Below are positions 28,323-36,456 of a stretch of 64,000 bases of DNA, piece by piece. The stretch is from the NCBI GenBank assembly GCA_018222405.1, contig JAAFAI010000005.1:62001-126000 (forward strand), given 5' to 3'. The notes under the pieces were generated by a model. The model was not told the origin of the DNA. It worked only from the letters and a program-made list of their open reading frames with translations, and ran no database searches. This stretch comes from Gammaproteobacteria bacterium. Lineage in GTDB: Bacteria; Pseudomonadota; Gammaproteobacteria; Enterobacterales; Alteromonadaceae. The position numbers and the translations under genes are program-made. Within the stretch, counting starts at the first letter, position 1, and every line of letters starts with the position of its first letter.

Positions 28323-29498
28323 CTACGAGGAGGCAGGCAATTGCTGCCACACTGCGCCTTGTTGAGCACTGTTCACTGCTGCCTGAATAAAGTGCATACC
28401 CCGTATACCATCATCCAGACCAGGGTAGCCTCCCACCAACGGCTGTTGTTGATGAAAGCGTCGGATATCATCGATAAACAACCGATACAGGCCAGCGAGA
28501 GATTCCAGGATACCTTCCGGATGACCACCGGGCGTGCGGGTCAGGTACTGCGCCTGTGGCGACTGCAAATTCACCGCCGTGCGCAAACATTTTCGCGGTT
28601 GCCCCGGCTTTGCATACCACAGGGTATTCGGTTCCTGCTGATGCCATTCAATGGCTCCCTCTGCGCCATACACCCTGATTGACAACGCATTTTCTTCACC
28701 GCAGGCGATTTGTGAGCACACCAGCGTACCTTTGCCACCGCCCGCCAGGCGGATCAACATATTGGCATCGTCATCGAGTTGCCGCCCTTGCACAAATGTT
28801 GAGAGATCGGCACAGATAGCGCTGATCCGATCGCCGGTCATAAACTCCACCATATTGGCCGCATGGGTGCCAATATCCCCCACACAACAACTGATCCCGG
28901 CACGGGCCGGATCAGTTCGCCATGATGCCTGCTTATTGGCATCTTTCCCGCTTTCCAACGCCGCCATCAACCAGTCCTGGTTATATTCCACCAGCACTTT
29001 GCGGATATCACCCAGCAGGCCTTGTTGGATCATCGCCCGCGCCTCATGAACCGCCGGATAACCCGTATAGGTATGGGCCAGTGCAAACAGCACCTGTGAA
29101 TGTTGCAATGCCCTGGCAATCTCTTCGGCTTCACTGACTGACAATGCCATAGGCTTTTCACACATAACGTGAATACCCGCCTCAATAAATGCCAGGGCGA
29201 CCGTTGCATGCATGTGATTAGGGGTTGCAATGATCACAAAATCAATGCCATCTTCACGGGCGGCTTCTTCTTTCGCCATGACCGTGAAATCACTATAACT
29301 ACGCGGCAGAAACCAGGCCTGAGCACTTTCGTGCGCGACCTGCTCTCTGGATGACAAGGCGCCAGCCACGATCTGCGCTTGCCCATCGAGCTGCGCAGCC
29401 ATCCTATGTACAGCACCAATAAATGCACCGCTGCCGCCGCCCACGATCCCGGCTCTTAGCGGGCGGGAAGTAATATTTTGCTGATATTCGAGTTCCAT
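28323..29498 (-). CDS. Gfo/Idh/MocA family oxidoreductase
   Basis: A 391-residue NAD(P)-dependent sugar oxidoreductase. It has the cofactor loop GIVGGGSGAFIG (18-29), the conserved CEKPMAL segment and the DIGTHAANMVEF helix in the substrate domain. The start follows a strong GGAGGC. It is the last gene of the GMC - MFS - TIM - Gfo/Idh operon. Members of this family act on 3-keto sugars, inositols and glycosides; reducing or converting the keto-sugar left after C-deglycosylation is a fitting but unproven role. Confidence 0.9.
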   Translation of the reverse strand: MELEYQQNITSRPLRAGIVGGGSGAFIGAVHRMAAQLDGQAQIVAGALSSREQVAHESAQAWFLPRSYSDFTVMAKEEAAREDGIDFVIIATPNHMHATVALAFIEAGIHVMCEKPMALSVSEAEEIARALQHSQVLFALAHTYTGYPAVHEARAMIQQGLLGDIRKVLVEYNQDWLMAALESGKDANKQASWRTDPARAGISCCVGDIGTHAANMVEFMTGDRISAICADLSTFVQGRQLDDDANMLIRLAGGGKGTLVCSQIACGEENALSIRVYGAEGAIEWHQQEPNTLWYAKPGQPRKCLRTAVNLQSPQAQYLTRTPGGHPEGILESLAGLYRLFIDDIRRFHQQQPLVGGYPGLDDGIRGMHFIQAAVNSAQQGAVWQQLPASS

Positions 29499-29510
29499 TT
29501 TGCCTCCGAT

Positions 29511-30755
29511 TTATGAGCGGTATGCCTCACGCCCCACCCCTTGAACAGGGATATTGAGACCCGGCAATATCGTATTTTGAATGCTATACATGGCCGCTGC
29601 GGCCTCATCAATAGCCCGGCAGAAGTCCACTGAGCCTTGTAAAAGTGGTGCCAGCTTATCGCGCTCCTGAATACGTGCGGCCGGATATTCATGTTCAACG
29701 ACCAGATACGTGTTAGCAATGTCCAGGTCGAGTAGCTCGCGCGCTGCTAATTGATGATCCAACCAATCCACGGTGCGGTTTTGCAGGTAAGCTAACGGAT
29801 CGTGACGAGCGGTTCCCGGTAATTCATGTTCACACAATACTGTTTGTTTCTTCCATGCATTAATTAAATCTGCCGGGTTTTCGGAAGGTTTGCCGTTAAC
29901 GCAGTCCCCCCGCTGTATTGTCTGACCACCGTATCCCCAGGCCGATACGCCTTTAGCGTCGATCACCTGGCCTTTTACATGAAAGCCGGCAATCAAAAAG
30001 CCATAGCCTTCGTCTTTTAAATACTGAAACATCGATCGCGTGTCCTGCCCCATCAGGACTGAGTGTGACGGGTCATAATGTATTCTGAACTGGTCGCCCA
30101 CCCCGTGCTTCTCGCAGATGCGATGTAAGGCAATCCAGGTTGCTGGCGTATAGGCAATGTTATTGTGCCAGCAATCCGTTGGGTTCCACCCGGGCATAGG
30201 GCACTGTTCAACCCGGTAAGTTAAGCCTCGAGCCTTGGCTTCTTTCAACAATGGAATAAAGACCTCTTCAAACATTTGCAGGTTTTGTTCCATGGATAAA
30301 CGAGTGTTGCGACCAATAAATCCGCATACTGCATCCGTGCCGAGCAGCGAGGCGGCATCAAACACCCTGAGCATAAAGTCATGCTTGGTCTGACGAACCT
30401 CGTTGTCATGGACCAGCAGGTTGTCAAAATAGACAAGATCTGACAGGCCTACGCCGGTATCTGCCATGGCTGCCAGTACCCGATTAGCTCGCTGACTGTT
30501 AAAGGGTTCACGTAAATCCAGTGTATTGGCAACCGGATCCAGCAACGCCTCCGGGGGAACGTCTGCCAGGCTGGGATGAATCGCCGCCGAGAGCTGGATA
30601 TTCGGGCAAGCAATTTGGGCTGAAAAGGCGAGCCAGTCTTCTACAGCACGATCGGGATCATTATCCCGGACTTCCCGTGGTGTCAGTTCTTGCAATGCCG
30701 CGGTCAGAATACTTAGCTTCATATGCTGAGGTTGGTAGGATACTGCTTTGTTCAA
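29511..30755 (-). CDS. TIM-barrel sugar isomerase/epimerase-like protein (AP endonuclease 2 fold)
   Basis: A 414-residue protein. I choose a TTG start at 30755 because AAGGAG lies 7 bases before it; an ATG 33 bases later has none. Barrel metal ligands are suggested by [26 protein letters not shown] and a late VVEHEYP (Glu-Asp-His-Glu order). It is longer than the deglycosidase alpha subunits here (about 330) and belongs to another subgroup; no DUF6379 partner is adjacent. With the next gene (Gfo/Idh) it probably rearranges the released keto-sugar. Confidence 0.75.
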   Translation of the reverse strand: MNKAVSYQPQHMKLSILTAALQELTPREVRDNDPDRAVEDWLAFSAQIACPNIQLSAAIHPSLADVPPEALLDPVANTLDLREPFNSQRANRVLAAMADTGVGLSDLVYFDNLLVHDNEVRQTKHDFMLRVFDAASLLGTDAVCGFIGRNTRLSMEQNLQMFEEVFIPLLKEAKARGLTYRVEQCPMPGWNPTDCWHNNIAYTPATWIALHRICEKHGVGDQFRIHYDPSHSVLMGQDTRSMFQYLKDEGYGFLIAGFHVKGQVIDAKGVSAWGYGGQTIQRGDCVNGKPSENPADLINAWKKQTVLCEHELPGTARHDPLAYLQNRTVDWLDHQLAARELLDLDIANTYLVVEHEYPAARIQERDKLAPLLQGSVDFCRAIDEAAAAMYSIQNTILPGLNIPVQGVGREAYRS

Positions 30756-30791
30756 GGGAGTTCTCCTTTTTATCAGGGTAAGTCGCAACAG

Positions 30792-32018
30792 TTATGAGGC
30801 CAAACGATTGACCCTTAATAGCAACGTAATCGCAACGACAGTCAATACCGCCGCCATCAGAAAGGGCACGCCGGGGTACACCGGATAAGCGTTGTCGTCG
30901 TGAGTAAATAAGTGAAAAATCCAGGGCAGGCTAAGTGGCGTAATAATCGCGCCAACACTGCGTGTAGCGGCGAATGCCCCTTGCAAAGTACCCTGATTAG
31001 ACACATCCACCTGTGATGACATATAGCTCATTAACCCGGCATTGGTCATAAAACCCATGGCACTGGGAATAATAAAGATTAGTATAAGATACTGATGACT
31101 AATGAACGCAAAGGCCAGCGAGCCAATCAGTAACCCCACCATACCGGTAAGGCTGGCAGCTAAATCACCGAAACGCTTTGCGATACGCCCGACCAGAAAG
31201 CCTTGGGTAAAGATGCTGACGATGCCATACAACCCCAGCGATAAGCCGATTTCTTTTGCACTCCACTGAAATTGATATGCCGTAAAATAGGGCCACACAG
31301 TAGGCACCGCATTCAGTGCAATGTGCAAGCACAACACTACCAACAACAAGCGTGGAATTTGTGGTGTCACCTTAAGTCGTTTAAAAATCCCCCACGGACT
31401 GGCATTCCGCCATTCAAAAGGACGGCGGAACTGTTTTTGTAGCGACTCTCTGAACACAAAATAGCCCACTACCGCGTTTCCCAGGGTAAGCAGCGACGCT
31501 GCAAAAATAGGCGTACGCAGGCCAAAGTCTGCCAACAATCCGCTCAACACCGGCCCAAACATAAACCCAAGACCAAACGCCGCACCCAACGCTCCAAAGC
31601 GCTTAGCACGATTCTCAGCGCTGGTAATATCAGCCATAAATGCCGCAGCAACTGCCGGGGTTGCACCAAATAATCCAGCCAGAGCCTGCGCCGCAAAAAG
31701 CCAGCCGATGGAAGGTGCCAGTCCCATCAATAAATAATTAACACCAAACGCCGTAAAAGACATCAGCAGCACTGGCCGACGGCCATAGGCATCACTTAGC
31801 GAGCCGAGTAGCGGGGTAGCAAAAAACTGCATGGTTGCAAACAACGCAATAATAGCCCCTCCATAGAGCGCCGCTTCAGAGACATCGACCGCCGCAAGCT
31901 GCTGAATGAGTTCCGGAATAATCGGCGCGAGCAGCGCATGCCCCATCGCGTCTAAAAACACCGATACCAGAACAAATCCTATTGCCGCGCCTGAATTTAA
32001 CTGCTCTTTCTTTTTCAC
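30792..32018 (-). CDS. MFS transporter, TetA/DHA1-like
   Basis: A 408-residue carrier with twelve predicted membrane segments. The loop 2-3 signature GSLSDAYGRRPVLL and the segment MADITSAENRAKRFG put it close to the TetA group of DHA1 antiporters. The three other MFS carriers in this island do not share this second motif. It lies between GMC and TIM genes in the same operon, so it may import a sugar or export a product; drug efflux is an alternative given the TetA likeness. Confidence 0.85.
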   Translation of the reverse strand: MKKKEQLNSGAAIGFVLVSVFLDAMGHALLAPIIPELIQQLAAVDVSEAALYGGAIIALFATMQFFATPLLGSLSDAYGRRPVLLMSFTAFGVNYLLMGLAPSIGWLFAAQALAGLFGATPAVAAAFMADITSAENRAKRFGALGAAFGLGFMFGPVLSGLLADFGLRTPIFAASLLTLGNAVVGYFVFRESLQKQFRRPFEWRNASPWGIFKRLKVTPQIPRLLLVVLCLHIALNAVPTVWPYFTAYQFQWSAKEIGLSLGLYGIVSIFTQGFLVGRIAKRFGDLAASLTGMVGLLIGSLAFAFISHQYLILIFIIPSAMGFMTNAGLMSYMSSQVDVSNQGTLQGAFAATRSVGAIITPLSLPWIFHLFTHDDNAYPVYPGVPFLMAAVLTVVAITLLLRVNRLAS

Positions 32019-32047
32019 CGATTCACCTGCATGGAATTAAATAGCCG

Positions 32048-33721
32048 TTAGACTGCGCAAGAAAGATTAGGCGAGCCGGTATATTCCTTCGCGATATACT
32101 CAGCAGCGCGTGCGGTTAAAGCCATCGTGGTCAGTGTCGGCCCGCAAGCCCCGTTTGTGACGAAACAACTGCTGTCAGTGATAAACAGATTAGGGATATC
32201 CCAGCTTTGATTGTGTTTATTCAGTACCGACGTCTTGGGATCATGCCCCATGCGTGCGCCCCCACATTCATGAATGGCCGACCCTAACCCCAGGCTTTTC
32301 TGATAGGACATCTTAAACATCGTACGTTCAAACCAACTTGCCCCTGGCATCAGGTTTTCGCGGTTGTGTATATCCAGTAAACTGGCGGCAATTTCGACAT
32401 TCCAGCCCATGGCTTTGACCATTTCCAGAATCGTATTCATTTGCGCCTTTGCCATCCGCTGTTCGTTATCACCCAGACGGATATCAATATTTGCCACCGG
32501 TATACCCCAGGCATCCTTTTTACGATGATTCAGCGTAATCTGATTTCGCTTATCTGCCAGCATCTCCCCTTGCACCGTCAGGCCGAAAATGGTTGGAATA
32601 TGATCGGGGACCGGAATACGCCCTACCATGCCCTGAATGTTGTAACCACGCAAAAAGTCGTAGCCTTCACCTTCGGTTAAGTTTTGAAAACGCGGTATAT
32701 AGAATCCACCATGGTTGTCACCGGGATGTTTTCCGTCCACCAGCTCAAAGCCGGTTGCGTTAGGAACTGACCCGAATACCACGCCATTGGTTTGGTCCAT
32801 AAAATACTGACCTAACACGCCTGAACTATTGGCCAGTCCATCAGGATGCTCTGCGGTGGCCGAATTGAGCAACAGCCTGACCGTTTCGATAGTGGATGCA
32901 CACAGCATTACTACATTGGCATGTACATCAAACGACTCTTTAGAGACCCGATCCACAACGCTTACCCCGCTCGCCAGGCCCGTTGTTCTATCGACAATAA
33001 CCTTACTCACCACGCTGTCAGGCCGCAAGGTTAACTTACCCGTTGCCTTTGCCGCCGCAATGGGGGAAGTAATATGTGTATTGGTTTCGGTATCAGCGTG
33101 GGTGGCAGCCGACTGTACATAACGCCATGGCGTAAAAGACCGCTCCGGCCACTTGTTCTGGATAGTGTTTTGAAAATGTTGTTCGAAGCTACTTAATCCC
33201 GCTTCTTTAGTAAACTTACCGTCGGGCAGGTTTTTTATACCATCCTCGCGTCCAACAACGCCGAGGAACGTTTCTACCTGTTCATAGTACGGTACCAGAT
33301 CGTTGTACTCTATTGGCCAGTCATCACCATAACCGTCAAAGCTTGCCGCTTTAAAATCATAATCAGACATTCTGACCGCAACACGCCCCCAGGACTGAAA
33401 GCGCCCGCCTACCTGGCGACCGCGGATCCACAAATAGGGCGCACTCGTTGTGGTGTATGGATTGTCGTTATCGTTAACAAACAGTTCTTTTTTATCTGGC
33501 GAAAACCAGGAACATCGGGCCTGCACCTGCTGCCCTTTCAATGCGCAACCAATGCGATCCCAGATATTAACCTGCCGCTTTAAAGGCGGGCGGTTAAAGA
33601 TGGCTTCATCCAATGCTGGCCCGGCTTCTAACAATAATACCGACAGTCCCTTCTCGGTCAGTTCTTTGGCGGCAATACCACCAGTGGCACCAGAGCCAAC
33701 AACAATCGCATCGTAATTCAT
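32048..33721 (-). CDS. GMC-family FAD oxidoreductase, soluble type (glycoside 3-oxidase-like)
   Basis: A 557-residue flavoenzyme with the FAD motif VVGSGATGGIAAKEL (6-20) and the C-terminal active-site blocks IHECGGARMG and TNGACGPTLTTMALTARA. No signal peptide and no Cys cluster are seen, unlike the GMC protein at 36457. In known C-glycoside catabolism a GMC oxidase (CarA-type) oxidises the sugar at C3 before the deglycosidase acts, and this gene is divergent from a deglycosidase pair with a shared operator between them. Oxidation of the C3 hydroxyl is therefore the proposed reaction. Confidence 0.87.
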   Translation of the reverse strand: MNYDAIVVGSGATGGIAAKELTEKGLSVLLLEAGPALDEAIFNRPPLKRQVNIWDRIGCALKGQQVQARCSWFSPDKKELFVNDNDNPYTTTSAPYLWIRGRQVGGRFQSWGRVAVRMSDYDFKAASFDGYGDDWPIEYNDLVPYYEQVETFLGVVGREDGIKNLPDGKFTKEAGLSSFEQHFQNTIQNKWPERSFTPWRYVQSAATHADTETNTHITSPIAAAKATGKLTLRPDSVVSKVIVDRTTGLASGVSVVDRVSKESFDVHANVVMLCASTIETVRLLLNSATAEHPDGLANSSGVLGQYFMDQTNGVVFGSVPNATGFELVDGKHPGDNHGGFYIPRFQNLTEGEGYDFLRGYNIQGMVGRIPVPDHIPTIFGLTVQGEMLADKRNQITLNHRKKDAWGIPVANIDIRLGDNEQRMAKAQMNTILEMVKAMGWNVEIAASLLDIHNRENLMPGASWFERTMFKMSYQKSLGLGSAIHECGGARMGHDPKTSVLNKHNQSWDIPNLFITDSSCFVTNGACGPTLTTMALTARAAEYIAKEYTGSPNLSCAV

Positions 33722-33749
33722 TTTCGCTACTCATCACTGCATAATTTTA

Positions 33750-33765
33750 TAGAATGTTAATTCTA
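33750..33765. promoter_or_regulatory. Perfect palindromic operator TAGAAT-N4-ATTCTA
   Basis: TAGAAT-GTTA-ATTCTA. It lies 29 bp before the GMC start codon and in the shared region of the divergent deglycosidase pair. It is the same palindrome as at 42635-42650, so it is a probable site for the TetR protein encoded at 43160. Confidence 0.68.
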
Positions 33766-33968
33766 ATAACATAATTTTGCAAGTAATGTATTGCAATAAG
33801 CAGACAACTAAAACGATAAGCAATCGACAATCAGCGGTATGAAAAACAAAAACTAATTGATTATTATTGGGTTATAAAAAATTTATCAAAAAAATCAATA
33901 TTAGAACTATCATTTTAATATAAAAAAATGTTAAATTTTAGATCTCAATAACAGGAATAGGAATCACT

Positions 33969-34367
33969 ATGACTCTGGAAGCCAGTGTAATTAAACAAGA
34001 TGCGGTGCGTAATACCCCGTCCGGATACGAAGTCGATATCAGAATTTCCTGGTACCGGTCGTTGCCGATCGCGTGCCTGGAAAATTTATCCGTCACAATT
34101 GACGGACAGGCGTATCCTGCCGAGCAGCTGACGATAAAGGTAAATAACACCGAAATTCCGGTCACCCAGGCGGGTGAGTTTTTAGACGAGTGGTGGTTTA
34201 CTCAGGATCCCATAACCGCTCTGATTACCACGTCCAACGCAAAAGCGGCAGGCGAACAGGTAAATATTCAGGTTTCCTTAGCCACACGTATTCCGTATGT
34301 CATTATCGGGCCAGACACTGCCTTGGTGCAGCGTACCGACGTCAGCAAAGAGGTAACAGTGCAATGA
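33969..34367 (+). CDS. C-glycoside deglycosidase beta subunit, DUF6379 (pair 1)
   Basis: A 132-residue all-beta protein. Its features match the small partner subunit of C-deglycosidases (DUF6379): RISWYRSLPIACLENLSVTI near the middle of the first half, then IDGQAYPAEQ, a DEWWFTQDP stretch and the final TRIPYVI. In the other copies these positions read RLPYYRGLGLSMVENIQVVI and RNPNYRGIHASLIEGIDIVF. The start follows an AGGAAT site. Its stop overlaps the alpha-subunit start (ATGA), so equal production of both subunits is expected. Confidence 0.82.
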   Translation: MTLEASVIKQDAVRNTPSGYEVDIRISWYRSLPIACLENLSVTIDGQAYPAEQLTIKVNNTEIPVTQAGEFLDEWWFTQDPITALITTSNAKAAGEQVNIQVSLATRIPYVIIGPDTALVQRTDVSKEVTVQ

Positions 34368-35359
34368 GTATTATGTTAGGCACCACTATTTATTCTATGA
34401 CCAACGAATGGCTGGCAGGGCAGTTCACCTTGCCCCAGTTAATCGATGAAGTGGGTAAGCGTAAGCTCGGCCCGGGCCTTGAGATGATTGGTTTTCAAAA
34501 TCTCAGAGGGTTTCCTCACGCGGTGGATAAACAGGAGCTCAAAGACTTTCTGGATGCCGTTGAGCGTAACGAACTGACGCTGACCTCGCTGGCCGGTAAT
34601 GCCGATATTGCGTTGAACCCAAAACAATGGATGGACACTGAACAAAGTGTTGAATATATGCGTCCACAAATTGAACTGGCTGGTGAGCTTGGCTTTCCGG
34701 TCATGCGGATCCAAATAGGCCTGACGCCAGAAGTACTGGCAAAGCTTGAACCAATTGCGGCCAAAGCCAAGGTCAAACTGGGCATGGAAATCCATGCACC
34801 GGAAGGGCCGAATACCCCCAAGGTTATGGCTACCCGCGAAGTCTATGAAAAGATTGACTCTGAATACCTGGGTTTTGTGCCGGACTTTAGTTCATGCATG
34901 CGCGCCATTCCACCTGGTATGCTCGACAAGCTTACTCAAGCCGGATTATCACAAGAGGGCAAACAGTTGCTTATCAGCTTGTGGGAAGGTGACGGTCATC
35001 CTTTTCAGCGTTATATGGCTTTTGCTCAACAAGCCAAAGATGCTGGCGAACCCGAACTGCCTATTTTGCAGGCGAAACTGATCTTTACCATGTTTGGCAG
35101 ACAGCAACCCGAAGAATGGGCGGACATTTTAGACCGGACTGTGCATATCCATGCAAAATTCTATGAAGTCAATGAAGACTGCACCGATTCACCGTCCATC
35201 GATCATTCCCGCATCCTGCCAATATTTGACAACGCGGATCGGACCATCAGCATGTCAAGCGAATGGGAAGGCCATGCGTTTTGGGATGCCGATGAGGTCT
35301 GTGCTTTCGAGATGGTCAGACGTCATCATCGTCTGTGTGAACGCTTGTTAAATCGTTAA
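34364..35359 (+). CDS. C-glycoside deglycosidase alpha subunit, TIM barrel (pair 1)
   Basis: A 331-residue barrel of the xylose-isomerase/AP-endonuclease-2 type. The expected metal ligands are Glu142 (GMEIHAP), Asp174 (VPDFSS), His263 (HIHAKFYE) and Glu300 (SSEWEGH). In characterised C-deglycosidases the metal-bound alpha subunit, together with the DUF6379 subunit, eliminates the aglycone from a 3-keto-C-glycoside. I use the ATG at 34364, in the ATGA overlap, not the much longer upstream frame. A strong terminator follows. Compared with pair 2 it has an insertion around 180-260. Confidence 0.85.
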   Translation: MSIMLGTTIYSMTNEWLAGQFTLPQLIDEVGKRKLGPGLEMIGFQNLRGFPHAVDKQELKDFLDAVERNELTLTSLAGNADIALNPKQWMDTEQSVEYMRPQIELAGELGFPVMRIQIGLTPEVLAKLEPIAAKAKVKLGMEIHAPEGPNTPKVMATREVYEKIDSEYLGFVPDFSSCMRAIPPGMLDKLTQAGLSQEGKQLLISLWEGDGHPFQRYMAFAQQAKDAGEPELPILQAKLIFTMFGRQQPEEWADILDRTVHIHAKFYEVNEDCTDSPSIDHSRILPIFDNADRTISMSSEWEGHAFWDADEVCAFEMVRRHHRLCERLLNR

Positions 35360-35400
35360 CCCTTTCCGGGGGCTCCCGCCCAACGGGAGTAACACCGCTT

Positions 35401-35442
35401 AGGCCTGCCGTACAGTGCCCGTACGATTGCAGGCCTTTTTTT
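35401..35442 (+). terminator. Strong intrinsic terminator after deglycosidase pair 1
   Basis: Outer stem AGGCCTGC / GCAGGCCT with an inner CGTAC / GTACG stem, followed by seven T. It ends the plus-strand pair. A smaller hairpin CTCCCG / CGGGAG precedes it at 35373-35389. Confidence 0.9.
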
Positions 35443-35750
35443 ATGATGTAGCACCACCAGCGCTGCACGACGAGTAAACCTAAATTCAAAAAGTCTGCCG
35501 GCTTGCTTTTAGCGACCAGCCCCAACCTTCAAAGATATAATCAAACGGGTTAAACGGTGATTTGTCTTTGTCGTCCAGACATCGCATGACTCTGTCGTAG
35601 ACGCCGTACTCTGTTCTCAATCTTTTTTGATGAACCTTCGGGGGAGAGTGTTGACAGGGGCGCAGTGCGGATGCGAATAAATGCAATCCCCGTCAACTCA
35701 CAAAAAGAGGGGCTTAATGGGGGAATAGTTACAGGGCAGTAGTCATCGGC
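35443..35750. other. Gap without a recognisable gene
   Basis: About 300 bases between the terminator and the Qnr-like gene. A minus-strand open stretch at 35486-35686 (66 codons, with SPFNPFDYIFEGWGW) has protein-like composition but no ribosome site and no family I can name. It may be a remnant. Confidence 0.35.
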
Positions 35751-36401
35751 CTAATCTGGCTCGACGACAATGCCCAGTTGTGCTAACAGTTCCTGTTGTT
35801 GCCACTGAGTAATTTTAATTCCAGTCACATCAATCCGTCGAATATCCAGCCCGACTAGATCACAATGCCGTAGATCGGCATTTTGTAACTGGCACTGATA
35901 CCAACTGTCAGAAGAAAACTCCCCTCGCGACAAATCTGCCCCCTGAAAACTGGCTCCACTTAGATTCGCTTCAGTCCAGCGGTTTCCAGAGAGTTGACAA
36001 TCTTCCAGCCTCGCCCGTGACAGATTGACATAGCTCAGATTACAATTGGTGATTACCGCTGAACAGAAAAACGTATTGTGATTTATTTGATTACTGAAGT
36101 TAGCCTGGGAAAAGTCAGCGCCTTTCAAATCGCACTCATTCAGCACAATACCTAAACAATCGGCGCCTTTAAAGTTGACCATGGCCATTTTACAATTCTC
36201 AAAACGGGCATCACAAAGCTTACTGAAACTAAAGGAACTGGCGCCCTCGGCACCAGGCTCCACAAAACTACAGTGTTCAAAAATTGCATCAGTGAGATCA
36301 CACCTGTCGAAACGGCATGCATGAAACTGACAACGGGAATAGTACTGCCCTGACAATTCCTGACCGGAAAAGTCAACGCGTTCAAATATTTGGTTATTCA
36401 T
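35751..36401 (-). CDS. Qnr-type pentapeptide repeat protein
   Basis: A 216-residue right-handed beta-helix protein; A(D/N)LXX-like five-residue repeats run through the whole chain (CDLTDAIFEHCSF, CDLKGADFSQANF). The details are those of Qnr: a loop-A-like EPGAEGAS, a loop-B-like NQINHNTFFCSAVITN, then LSYVNLSRARLEDC, GNRWTEANLSGASF, GADLSRGEFSS and an ending LLAQLGIVV. Qnr proteins bind DNA gyrase and protect it from quinolones. No LexA box is evident upstream. It is last in the TetR-linked minus operon, an unusual place; see findings. Confidence 0.85.
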   Translation of the reverse strand: MNNQIFERVDFSGQELSGQYYSRCQFHACRFDRCDLTDAIFEHCSFVEPGAEGASSFSFSKLCDARFENCKMAMVNFKGADCLGIVLNECDLKGADFSQANFSNQINHNTFFCSAVITNCNLSYVNLSRARLEDCQLSGNRWTEANLSGASFQGADLSRGEFSSDSWYQCQLQNADLRHCDLVGLDIRRIDVTGIKITQWQQQELLAQLGIVVEPD

Positions 36402-36420
36402 TATTGACTACTTGATTATG

Positions 36421-36448
36421 TGGCGGTATTGCTATGCTAATACCGCCA
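36421..36448. promoter_or_regulatory. Perfect 10-bp inverted repeat before the qnr-like gene
   Basis: TGGCGGTATT / AATACCGCCA with loop GCTATGCT, between the GMC stop and the qnr-like start. No T-run follows on the minus strand, so it may be an RNA hairpin affecting read-through or an operator. Confidence 0.5.
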
Positions 36449-36456
36449 ATAAAACA

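Noticed and set aside
34190..34363. Upstream extension of the deglycosidase alpha subunit of pair 1
   Set aside because: It overlaps the DUF6379 gene in another frame. The ATG at 34364 in the ATGA overlap matches the family N-terminus (GTTIYSM).
35316..35525. Minus-strand frame across the terminator at 35401
   Set aside because: It runs through a strong terminator and the end of the TIM-barrel gene; it is a shadow frame.
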